Of a stretch of 64,000 nt of DNA, positions 44,297 through 54,569 are shown in pieces. The notes under the pieces were generated by a model, which had not been told where the DNA came from, did no database searches, and saw only the letters and a program-made list of their open reading frames with translations. The position numbers and the translations under genes are program-made. Position 1 is the stretch's first letter; every line of letters begins with the position of its first letter. This DNA is from Carallia brachiata (taxonomy: Eukaryota; Streptophyta; Magnoliopsida; Malpighiales; Rhizophoraceae). The DNA lies in NCBI GenBank assembly GCA_021464245.1, contig JADCRB010000087.1:116692-180691 (forward strand), read 5' to 3'.

Positions 44297-44420
44297 TTGG
44301 CGCCAATATCCGTCCCATTATGCTTGGCAGGTCATAATTGCATGCATTTATTGTTCTTGATATTAACACTCAACCATTGTGAAACTTGTGGTTGTTAAAG
44401 TGGTACGATGTCTTGTTACA
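44297..44420. repeat. Direct repeat inside the MULE, copy 1
   Basis: ggcgccaa, gcaggtcataattgca.gcatttattgttctt and gtggttgttaaagtgg are repeated at 44920-45050 in the same order. Confidence 0.75.
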
Positions 44421-44458
44421 ATGGGATTTCGGTTCAGTTTTTTGGCTGCTGGTTGGGA

Positions 44459-44755
44459 CTAGGGGTGCACGGGCAAAATTCAAGTGACAGGTATCTGTGT
44501 CGGACATGACACTGGCCCGACACTAATACTTATATTTGATATTTTAATCAATACGCTATATACAGACATATATATATTATTTTAAAAATTATTTTGAAAA
44601 TAGATCATTTACATATATAAATATATGTCATTTTTTATATCTTGTATATTTGTGGCCAAGCCGTATTCGTTTCCTAATTTTTTTACAGAGTTTGTGTACC
44701 CGTATCCATATCGTGTCATGTCTGCATCCCGTGTCTGTGACCATAGATCTTAGGT
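44459..44755. mobile_element. Candidate nested MITE
   Basis: Left tgtgtcggacatgacact and right cgtgtcatgtctgcatcccgtgtc are partly inverted, around an AT-rich centre. Ends and target duplication were not resolved. It separates the two copies of the direct repeat at 44297 and 44920. Confidence 0.35.
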
Positions 44756-44919
44756 TGGGACATTTGTGGTTTTGTCATTAATGCGCAATTAGGAATTTAT
44801 ATTTTGCAACAAGTAAATTATTGATAAAAAAACTTAGGTAGACATAAGTAAATTATTTACCATGGTCAAAGGACAACAAGCCTTGAGTACTATCGGTGAT
44901 AGGGCGGGAAGATATTCTA

Positions 44920-45050
44920 GTGGCGCCAAATTGGAAGGCAGGAAAATGGGTTTGCAGGTCATAATTGCAAGCATTTATTGTTCTTTGCAATTAGACACAA
45001 CCATAGTGGACTCTGTGGGTTGTAAAGTGGAATCGTTGGTACTACACTTG
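44920..45050. repeat. Direct repeat inside the MULE, copy 2
   Basis: Partner of 44297-44420. Confidence 0.75.
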
Positions 45051-45634
45051 GGACAATTGTTAAGGAGACACTAGCTCCCTTAAAGGAAAGTTATCGGTTC
45101 GGTTGGATTTAGTTTAGGATGTGTAGGTGGGTAATGGGTTCAGTTCGCATCAAGGCGCATATCTTATGCGACAACATATTTAAATCCTTTATCGGAAAAC
45201 AGTTTGTGCTTATTCTGAAAAGGGACAATTGTGGGATGTTTTTAATTATTCAATTACTAGTTTAGTTAATTGAACCTCTATAATTGTTTATGAAGTGAAA
45301 TGGTTAGTCATGTCAAATTGAAAATTTTCTCCAAATAAAAATTCAGTTAAATTATAATTTCATTTTGGTTTCAGTTAACACTTCAGTTAATTGATTTTTA
45401 TTCCAACACCCCTACAATTATAGTATAAATGTAAAAAAAAAAAAACTCTCACTTATACTACTTTGTTCTCTTCATTTGCTTGCATTTGTAATGACATTAT
45501 TTAACAAATTAATTTTGTATGCCACATTACTGAAATTTTTATTATCTAATCTCATCCACCCATGCAATGTCCCATTTACAAAAACGACAAAGATACATTT
45601 TCGTTTATAAAAATACTCCCAAAAAGACACAAAC

Positions 45635-46870
45635 TACAACTGATACGATTTTATTTGCAACCAAACATAGTTAGAATGCAAACAAGCAAGAGTAATTGTA
45701 TTAATTTTTTTGTTGCCCTTATAATTCAAACAGTTGCCAATTATATGAAAGTAGTTGCATTATTTATTCGTTTGCTTAAATTTCGCTATGAACAATTCTA
45801 CCATCTCAGTGTGCATATACTATTGCAGTTTAAATTTGATTTTCGTGAGATTTTATCCCACATATGTAAGTACCCATTCAATCAGTTCATGTAGAATAAA
45901 GTTTATCGCTAGTAGAAAATTTTGCAGAATATGATATGGATCGCAGGTAGCCGCAAATTGTTTGCAATGATACACAACTTTCCTCTTTCAGGAAAAAGTT
46001 ACGTTTCCCGACAAATGGAAGCTCGAAAATGCGCTCCAATGCAACCAGTCGAATTCAAAATGCAACTGATTGAATTTGAAGTGCAACTAAACAGAAGAAT
46101 AAATTTCTTCTTATCTTTAGTTGCACTTGTAATTCAGTTAGTTACACATTAAATCCAATCAGTTGCATTCGGACGTGTTTTCAGGCTTATTTTTTCTTAA
46201 TTCGTTTTAAAAATTCTTGCAAACACATGTAATAGCTACAATCATTATTCTTTGTTCTAAGTAGCATGGTTAAGTTGACAACATAATTTGTTACTCTGTA
46301 GCAAAATTTAAAATTATTGCAGTGGAATAACCCCATACCTCCCACAATCGGACAACAAAGCAGAAGTAAGTAGCAGTTGTTGTAGAGTATCGTTTCGGGG
46401 AATTTTTCTTTCGGAAATGTATGTTGTATCGTATGGAAAATGAAACCAATCCAACATGGCCGTGTCTCGCATCCATTCAGCACTTTCCGTTTCATACTCC
46501 ATTATGACAATATCGCATAGTATATGCAAATTGCCTATCGTAAATGCAATGGATAAGATTACCTAAGCAAACTTTTGCATCGATTCTTCACTCTGGAAAA
46601 TATTTTATTATATGTGCAACTACCATAGTTTATGTATGCAATAAGTTTTGTGAGTAGTAAATTTTGAATTGTTTTAAATGGACGAAGAAATTTTGCCACA
46701 GAAGCATTTTTATTGGCATGAAATATTTTTCCCAAAAAATATTATTATACAATTTAGCCTACACTTTTTGTTGCTCATATGCCAATACAAAAGAGAAAAA
46801 ATTCACTATTATATCATCGCACACTAAATCCAACTGGTTGCACATATAATTCAATCAATTGCATCTGAAC
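45635..46870. repeat. Dispersed tgcaact/agttgca inverted-repeat family, block 2
   Basis: The clearest unit is 46058-46168: aatgcaactgattgaattt and gtgcaactaaacagaagaa on the left; ttcttctta, agttgcactt, ttagtta and aatcagttgcatt on the right, forming an imperfect hairpin. Further diverged units occur around 45640-45780 and 46790-46870. No coding sequence. Confidence 0.75.
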
Positions 46871-47240
46871 AAATATTCAGGCAATTTATTTTCGGCAAGT
46901 GTAACATTTTAGTTCAATAACTTGTTATTAGTTGCCTGTATAAAGTAAGCGTATAACAAGAAGCATGACACTACTCGCAAAACATATCATTTTCAATACC
47001 TCTCATTGCTAGAAAGCACTAAGTACCTGAAAATTGGCTTACTAATGCATTCTGAAGGGCTGTTTAGTGCAAAGTGGCAGTTGAACAAATGATTGTTTAA
47101 AGTTGGACTTGAATGACCAACACAATACAACCAAATTTACTGGACCTTTTCTACTACATCATTAATATGAAACATCAAAACCAAACACCAACTGCTTAGC
47201 CAAAATTGGTTGCTTCCACCTCCAAAACTGTTTTCCCACC
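46871..47240. other. MULE interior downstream of the protease gene
   Basis: No coding sequence seen; likely 3' UTR of the minus-strand protease gene. Confidence 0.4.
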
Positions 47241-50200
47241 TCACTTTGCACTTGAACCTTTGCTCACATCCACTGGAACGTCATTCTCAGGGTCACCAAT
47301 CCAGTCGAGAACAAATTGTTTTCTGAAAGCCGGAATGTGGGCCTGAGCATTGACCATGTAAATTTAGCAACTACTACAACAAGTCGTCACATAGCCACAA
47401 ACCACAATGACTTACCTTTGCATCAAACTCAATCATTTTTAAGCCATCCCAAGCTTCCATAAACTTCATAAGAAATATCCCACAGTCATAGCTGAAAAAA
47501 AAAACAATGGTTATGGCTTCGTCATGAGAAGTAATAAAACCACTTGTAAACAAATGTATATACTGACGTTGTTACTTGCTGTGGCACAGCAACTTCATTT
47601 CTCTTGAAGTTGCTAATGGAATAATCCTTCCCACATATGAAAGACAAAGCTGCAGACATCACCAAAACCTGAACCATAAATGATTGCATCAAAAGATTAT
47701 AGCAGCACTGAAGTGACATATATATCCTCGAAGAATGAAAGAAAAAAAAACATTTTTTCTGACCACTTCGCGTTCAAGCAGGTTCCTTTCAGTTTGCCAG
47801 GCATCAATATGGGAATCCAATATGTCTACTCTCTGATCGCGAATATTGACCACAAACAGAAACCAATGTTCGTTGTATAAGATAGGAATAAAAACCTATT
47901 CCCAAATAAAACCATGGTGTCAAAACAATACATTAATTCATTAAAGGGCGATCAAACAGAGTGTTCGCAAAGCAAAGAAACCATGCTTGTAAAAAAACTG
48001 ACAAATAGCATAGCGGGAAGTGGGATGACTTACCATGTCACAGGTTAGGAGAGAATAGCCGATACTTTCCGGACAAAAATGTCTTCTATCCAATTTTGGG
48101 ATCCATTTTTTTCCCCGAACTTTCTGTGTTGGGTCTCCACCGGCAGCAGCAACAATAGAAGCCTGGCTTACAACTTAAAATAAATACACTACACAATCTT
48201 TTCGTACAAAAAACATGCTTGTTGTTTTAATTTCAATCCTCTGCGTAATAAGTGACTAAATCTGGGCCTTTAAATACTAATCACCGCATGTATAGGTATA
48301 AAAAGCGTCGGCTTCATACATGTGAAAAACCACAAAAGTAGGACAATGCATATTTCTATCGCTTACCGAAAAAATTGGGCTGAAATAATGCTTCCGCACA
48401 CGACCGGCCTGCTTTTGCCGTCTGTTTAATAGTCGGGCGAAGAACTCAACAACCTGGTACAAACGGAATATGGTTATTTCAAGTCAATTACTTCAATTTT
48501 TTCCTTCCCAAACTATACATTTATGACCGAGTTAAGTGACCCATCTAAATCAATATGTTTTTTAATTTACAAATCCAACATACTTTTTCAACTCACCACA
48601 TTTGAAACACGTTGTCGTGGTCCCATACACCTCAGCTCGTGTCGGTACAAGGCAATTTCATCTCCAATTGAAATTACCAGTTCACTGTTTCAAAACAAAT
48701 TAACAATTTTTGCGCAAATTAGTTATATACTAATGCCGTATGCAATCTGCTTTACTGTTACAAAGCAACAGTAATTAAAAAAATCCTAAAACTCCTCACT
48801 TGGCTTCGCCTCGCCGAACTCTGGAGTTTGTGCACCAAATATACCGCACTGTATCACTCTGGGTGAACCGCCGATTAGGCACCAGAGTTTGCACTGCGAA
48901 ATCGCTGGAATTGGCAACAATGCTTGGCTTCACCACTCGTCTCTTCCGATTTCGTAATGCATGCTTTTCCCTACTACTACGGGGAATCTCCAAGTAAACT
49001 TGCCTGTTCATTTGCTTCCTATGCCACGCACGTGTCCTAGGCCCACCTAAAACACCAATCGATCGAGTTATCATTAAGCAATACAACATATCACAACTGA
49101 ATATAGGTTAAAGAATTTGCTTCTTTGCAAATTAGAGTTTCAAGTAATAACTTACTAGCACCTTCAGAATCTGCTTTATCTTTATGACTCATTGTCTTCT
49201 TTTTACTCATAAGTGGACTGCTACTTGTTGGATCATCCACTATCTCAACTACATTATCTTCCTTAAATGAATTGGCGATGTTATACTCGCTCTGGCTGTG
49301 GCTGTCTTCCAGGCTGTGGTTACATTGCGGATGGTCTTTCCTTGCGATTTTCACTTCACTCAATTCATCACCTCTTTTCTGCCCACTTTCATCACATGAT
49401 CCACCAGTTTTGTTTTCACTACCATCTTTACAACCCTCACTCGCTGAACATTTCTCTGTTAGAAAATACTTATAGTTATTAAAAAACCATACTTTGCCTT
49501 CACAACTAGCACAAATAAATTTCAAATGAAATAGATTGTTAACACTTGCCTTTACTGCTCCCCTTTTCATTTTCGAAGACCTCATCGTGGACACTCTCTG
49601 CATCCACGGCAAATCCCTTTCCATCTTCAGCATTCTCTGATTTCCCCATTTTGGCATCCCGCCCACCTGCACTTTTCTCTTGCGCCCATGACTTCCGCTT
49701 TCGCTTTTTTCTGCCTATTAGACTTTCTGCCAGTTCCTTCACTTGCTTTGAGTAATCCATCAATACTTTGGCTATTTGTTCAACACCCCCATCCACCTGC
49801 GAGTTACCAACAGAACACTGCTGAAAAAAAACAAAAATATCTCTAACACAACAATTTTTCCCAAATGTCTTAGATTCCTCATATACAAATGCGTAATGAT
49901 TTCGCACAAATTTTCCCAAACTGTTATCTTTTTTCACTGTAAATCAACACACAATTTCAAAGTTTCACCTAAGAACACTAAAAATTTTCCTATACAGTTT
50001 ACCTCTTCTTTGTTATTCGGGATGCCCTTTGTCTTATCGCTTTCAGCACCAATGGATTTCCATATACCTGCATTCCCTATTCCCTAGCATATAAACAAAA
50101 CACAACTTTATTACTAATACTGACAACAAAAGCTCAACCAATAGCAATGTAGTAAATTAACACACCTCCACTGTATTGAACTTTGCGTAATCAATTTCCA

Positions 50201-51892
50201 TTTGCACTCTGCGCCACACTCTCTGAAATGTCCAGAAGTCTAGAGGATGTTCATCTTTTGCCCGCTCCTCAACATTCCAAAATGAAAAGTGCTCAAAGTA
50301 GAACAACTGCACACATAATATATTATAGTCATATTATGGTTTCTCATAGTTTACAGCTACAGGATTTTATCCTATACAAAACTGAAGATTTTTGGCCTTC
50401 GGCACATATAACAACATATGCTTACCATTAAAAACACCAAACATCCACCAACACTTCGTTTCCCACCTTTCTCCTACTCGTTTTCCTTTTCCTTTTATAA
50501 ATGCACGTGCCTCTTCACATAACCACCCCAAAACAAAGTCCCCCCACCTAAATTTCTTTACATTAGTCACGTCTGCCACAGCACTATAAAGCTTAGGTGA
50601 TGGAACCTGGGAAGATGTAGGGCACAACACTGATCCAAGTGCTAATAGAAGGAAAGCTTGTTTCAAAATTGTATCATCTACCCTATTACTAGACAATACT
50701 ATTTTAAGTGTCTTGAAGTTTGCCTTACGAACATTCTTCTTCTCACCTACCCCGCTTGTTTCACCCTCCTCTTTAGTCAGCTTTGCAACCAAAAAACATG
50801 CCAAATCCACAAACCTTTTGCCCACCTCTTCCTCTCCCAACACACAACTTGGTACCGGTTCAACCCCATTTGGCACGCCCATCAAATCTGCAACATCCTC
50901 TCCACTAATTTTTTGGCGCTTACCCCTTACAACCAACTCACAAGTAAAAGGATTAAAGTGCCCCAACAATTTAATAATAAAACTTTTAGGCATATTCCCA
51001 CACCTAATACGACTAAAGGTCTCAAATCCCATCTCCTTTATCAACTCACGCACATGACACCTCTTCCCTAATTGGCTAATAAAACGGGTGACCTGTTGTG
51101 GGCAGCATCGTGAATAATATGTCACCTACAACATTACAAAGCCAATTTTAGCCCAACTACATTTCTTAATGTAACTTAAACAACCAAAAAAAATGATTTT
51201 TAATGCTCACCGTGTCTTTATTGGTTTGGATTTTGCCATTTTCAGAGGATGCTCTAGCTGCATCTACTTCCGCATTCACTGCCTTCGCTTCCTCCTCGAA
51301 CTTCTTTCGACCCATATCATCTAACTCCTCCCATGCCTTTCTCATTTCAGCTGCATCTTCTGGCTGACCATGACATTTTAATCATTCAAGTATATATTAC
51401 AATTTCCCACGCTCAGAAAGAATGACAACACACTATTCAAATGATTCTCTGTAACTGTACACTCACACTACAAAGCTTTCTGGGTCGTTTTCCTACCTTC
51501 CGTGCTTCTGCCATATACCACTTCCTGCAAATTAATGAAACACACTTTACATTCACTTTTTTTGAAAAATTAAAACTAATAACCAACACCATTTTAACTC
51601 TTTGTCAATCAAAAATTTTATTTGGATTTTCTTACTGAAATAAATTGTAAGCTGAACGCCTCTTGCATCGTTTCTTATTTGCCCCTGTATGACCCTTTGA
51701 TGATTTCCCTTCCTTTTTACAACTTTTTCTCCCAGCTGCATCTGCATCTACCCTGTCTAACCCCTCATCGCTACTGGGACAATCTTCTTTTTTGGCCCCC
51801 AACACTTGTTCTTCATTGCTGCATGTACCCTTTCTTCGATGTTCTATCTCTTTTCCCTTAACCATTCTATCAATTTTCTGATTCACCTGCAT
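47241..51892 (-). CDS. HMG-box-like plus C48 (Ulp1-type) cysteine protease gene, 16 exons, open throughout
   Basis: Spliced by eye, 16 exons total 2,907 nt, 968 aa, every junction in phase. Exons: 51892-51636, 51524-51497, 51363-51211, 51125-50406, 50306-50166, 50083-50003, 49820-49556, 49455-49156, 49046-48800, 48684-48597, 48453-48367, 48162-48034, 47895-47764, 47668-47568, 47491-47416, 47342-47241. N-terminus: RSAYNLFQKWYMAEARK and MRKAWEELDDMGRKKFEEEA resemble an HMG box with a shortened middle. Exons 4-5: the helical domain common in plant Ulp1-type transposon genes (KEMGFETFSRIRCG, YLFYFEHF). Exon 7: a nuclear-localisation-like GRKKRKRK. C-terminus: C48 peptidase with NEHW (His), ILDSH (Asp), PQQ (Gln) and YDCGIF (Cys). 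It would cleave SUMO-like conjugates in the nucleus. The donor of exon 4 (tat|gtgccg) is the least certain junction. Confidence 0.85.
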
Positions 51893-51914
51893 CGCATTCT
51901 CATATCAGCCGTTA

Positions 51915-52263
51915 TAGCTAAAATTTCCATATGCTATTCGTACTCCTAGCCTCCTAAATATTTAAACTTACTCTTAATCCCAACCTAAAAATATCTCTTC
52001 AAATTTCAGTTCTCTTTATACGTAATCACATTGAACCAACCTCATACAAAACCCAATCAAAAGAAATAAAAAAAAAATTCATCCAAACCTTGCTCTAAAA
52101 TTAAATTATTACTTTCACAAGGCCCACAGCCTTTCAATCGATCACTCCCCTGCCTTAAGGTTTTCCACTGCAGATTCCTTGATTTGTGTGCTCCAAATAT
52201 GGGTTCCTAAACATATAACATACCATAGGACAGATTACACTTCAATAACAGGTTATCTGTTGT
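51915..52263. repeat. 349-bp tandem unit, copy 1
   Basis: Begins tagctaaaatttccatatgc and ends caggttatctgttgt. On the minus strand it contains an exon-like segment (tttag|gaaccc .. caag|gtttgg) open as EPIFGAHKSRNLQW and on. It lies just upstream of the protease start codon. Confidence 0.9.
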
Positions 52264-52600
52264 TAGCTAAAATTTCCATATGCTATTCTTACTCCTAGCC
52301 CCCTAAATATTTAAGCTTTCTCTTAATCCCAAACTAAAAATACCTCTTCATAATTCAGTTCTGTTTATGCCTAATCACATTGAACCAATCTCATACAAAA
52401 CCATTTCAGTCAAAAGAAATAAAAACAAATTCATCCAAACCTTGCTCTAAAATTAAATTATTACCTTCACAAGGCCCACTGCCTTTCAGTCGCTCAATTC
52501 CCTGCCTTACAATTTTCCACTGCAGATTCCCTGATTTTTGTGCTCCAAATATGGGTTCCTAAACATATAACATACCATATGACAAATTACGCTTCAATAA
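52264..52600. repeat. 349-bp tandem unit, copy 2
   Basis: Direct tandem copy of the preceding unit. The exon-like segment is open here as well (EPIFGAQKSGNLQW), with several amino-acid changes and splice-like borders kept. Confidence 0.9.
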
Positions 52601-53738
52601 GACATAATGCATCGTAATCTCTCGATTTTAAAAAAATCAGCACATTTGCCCCCTCTAGCTCCTGTTTTGGGGTTCAAGACCAAACAACCATTTATTTTAT
52701 TTTTATTTTTATTTTTTTCACTTCCTTCAACTTTCTTTGAAGGCTTGGTATGTAACTTCAAATATTAAAATTTACTAAATTTTTTTCTTCATATATTTTA
52801 AAAGATTTTGCATTGATTTTTCTTATTTTCATATTTTCTAAGATTTATTCTTATAATAAATCAATTTCAAGTCTTGTCAACACTGTTTTTCAAAGTATAC
52901 TGCAACTAATCATACTTTTTTTTTTTTTCATACTTTTCTTTTCGGAAAGTCAGTCATAAAGAATTGCACAAACAAAAAGTTAATGTTGGAAAACTTTACC
53001 TTGTATACTTAACATATCATCAAGATTGATAAAATCTATCAACGACACCATAAAAAAAAAAATAGCTATTCATAAAATGAAAAAATACATATTTGTATCT
53101 GATGAATTTACAGAAGTCTTTTGGGTTTGACCTACTGCCATTTTAGAAGCAATGAGGGACCGTAGATTATATATATATGTTGTTCGTACCTGTCTAGTGC
53201 ATTTGACTATCAAGTTTCGGGTGAGTACGGTGAGGACTGGCAAACATACACTGGTCTGATTGCAACAGAACCTAGTGAGTAGTGACTTTTTTTTTTTTTT
53301 TTGGTGGCACTGCTGAGGGGGTAACTGGCTGGGGCCAGATCAAGGTTGTGCTAAATAGCTAGAACTTTTTGAATATGTCGTTGCCAGTTTTTCCTTTGGC
53401 TTCTTAATCCTCTAGGCCACAACTTAATTAATGTAACGCACACGGTTGGGAGACTAAAAGCATGCAACACAAACACAAAAGCCTCAAACCAATTTTCAAA
53501 AACCTCATTTCCATTCAACAACCCAAAATATCACGCCCAAGAAGCGGACAACTCCATTCTTTCTTGTTTATTCTAAACAATCTACGCACCCATAAACTTT
53601 AACGAAGGAAAAAATGGATCCAATCACACTTAAAAAAACAAGAAAATCAAAAGCTCAAAACTTGAAACAGACCCAGAAACATAAAAGTATACAGGTAAAA
53701 GGATTACCTTTTTGGATTGAACCATAAAACGAGGAGGA
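52601..53738. other. MULE interior upstream of the protease gene
   Basis: AT-rich non-coding DNA; probably intron or promoter of the protease transcript. Confidence 0.4.
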
Positions 53739-53838
53739 TCCACTGCAGATTCCCTGATTTTTGTGCTCCAAATATGGGTTCCTAAACGTATAACATACCA
53801 TATGACAAATTACGCTTCAACAACAGGTTATCTGTTGT
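53739..53838. repeat. 349-bp unit, partial copy 3
   Basis: Carries only the block from tccactgcagattccctga through caggttatctgttgt. The exon-like segment continues into different sequence (through gttcaatccaaaaag|gtaatc on the minus strand), as though this is the original exon and the others are derived, or the reverse. Confidence 0.85.
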
Positions 53839-54106
53839 CGTCCACCTTGAAATAACGCCGGATTATGCTCAAATAACCTCCGTTGCTTGCTCGATTGTCC
53901 AAGCTCTTACTCATAACATCCGCTTCCCACCACCAACTCCGGCCTTCCCGTAGCCCATTTCTACTTTTCTGTCCCTCCTCTGCTATGAACTTACTGCAAA
54001 TAGGACATTTGCACTTGCAATGAAATAGGGTTCGGCTTTCCCTCTTCCTTTCTAATCGACAGACCTTTCCCATTCCTTTTTTTTTTTCTTTTATTTTCAA
54101 TTTCAA
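53839..54106 (-). other. Possible first (leader) exon of the protease gene
   Basis: An open minus-strand stretch with a basic start and a Cys-rich HCKCKCPIC motif ends at a perfect gtaagt donor near 54003. Phases do not join cleanly to the downstream coding exons, so it may be leader sequence. I do not claim it as coding. Confidence 0.3.
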
Positions 54107-54210
54107 ATTTCAAATGAAATAAACCCTAATCCCAAATTTCCTCTAATACGTCTCTTCAGTTTTTTAAAACAAAACAATCGGTGCTCTGCTTTTTTAAATT
54201 GGTGGGACCC

Positions 54211-54264
54211 ACATCCACGTAGGATCGGGCACTTAATCGGGCCTCCTGTTCCGGAAATGTAATG
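54211..54264 (-). repeat. Right terminal inverted repeat of the giant MULE
   Basis: Inverted partner of 37036-37090. Confidence 0.65.
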
Positions 54265-54458
54265 GCCCTCTTCAACAAATATTAGATGACAAATGAAACA
54301 AATTGCTGTTAAGGGTTTTTTTTTTTTTTTTAATCATGAATGATTCCTTCCTTGCATGATACAAACAAAAGCTTGCTTTACAATTAGATCCTAGAAATAA
54401 GCCAGCATAAGCCAGCATTCGGTGATCCTTGTTTCTTTGGTTTCAATATTTCAGCAGA

Positions 54459-54484
54459 CACCACACACACACACACGCACACAC
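54459..54484. repeat. (CA)n microsatellite
   Basis: About 12 ca units, once interrupted by cg, 20-40 bp before the subtilase TATA box. Confidence 0.9.
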
Positions 54485-54494
54485 TCTTACACAA

Positions 54495-54503
54495 ATATAT
54501 ATA
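54495..54503 (+). promoter_or_regulatory. TATA box of the subtilase gene
   Basis: atatatata lies 67-75 bp before the ATG at 54570, giving a leader of about 40 nt if used. Confidence 0.65.
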
Positions 54504-54569
54504 GGTGTTAGATGAAGACAGCAGACCCAACAACAAAAGAAAAAAAGGCCTGTGCATGTTAAAGAAAAA

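Larger units (their letters stand above)
37031..54270. mobile_element. Giant Mutator-like element (~17.2 kb) with transposase and Ulp1-type protease
   Basis: 37036-37090 (cttccggacag .. gcccgat .. gatccgacgtggcat) matches the reverse complement of 54211-54264 (tttccggaacag .. gcccgat .. gatcctacgtggat): about three quarters of 45-55 bp. These are the proposed ends. Inside are a FAR1/MULE/SWIM transposase gene on the plus strand, a convergent C48 protease gene, a small gene, and families of internal repeats. Plant MULEs carrying Ulp1-like genes are known (the Kaonashi group), which makes the pairing credible. I found no clear 9-11 bp target duplication, so exact ends are uncertain. Confidence 0.7.

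Noticed and set aside
49539..49937. 132-codon minus-strand frame as one exon
   Set aside because: It runs through an intron; a ttttttttcag acceptor at about 49821 marks the true exon start.
54552..54569. Longer subtilase frame starting at GTG
   Set aside because: Plant nuclear genes start at ATG; the next in-frame ATG at 54570 gives a proper signal peptide.
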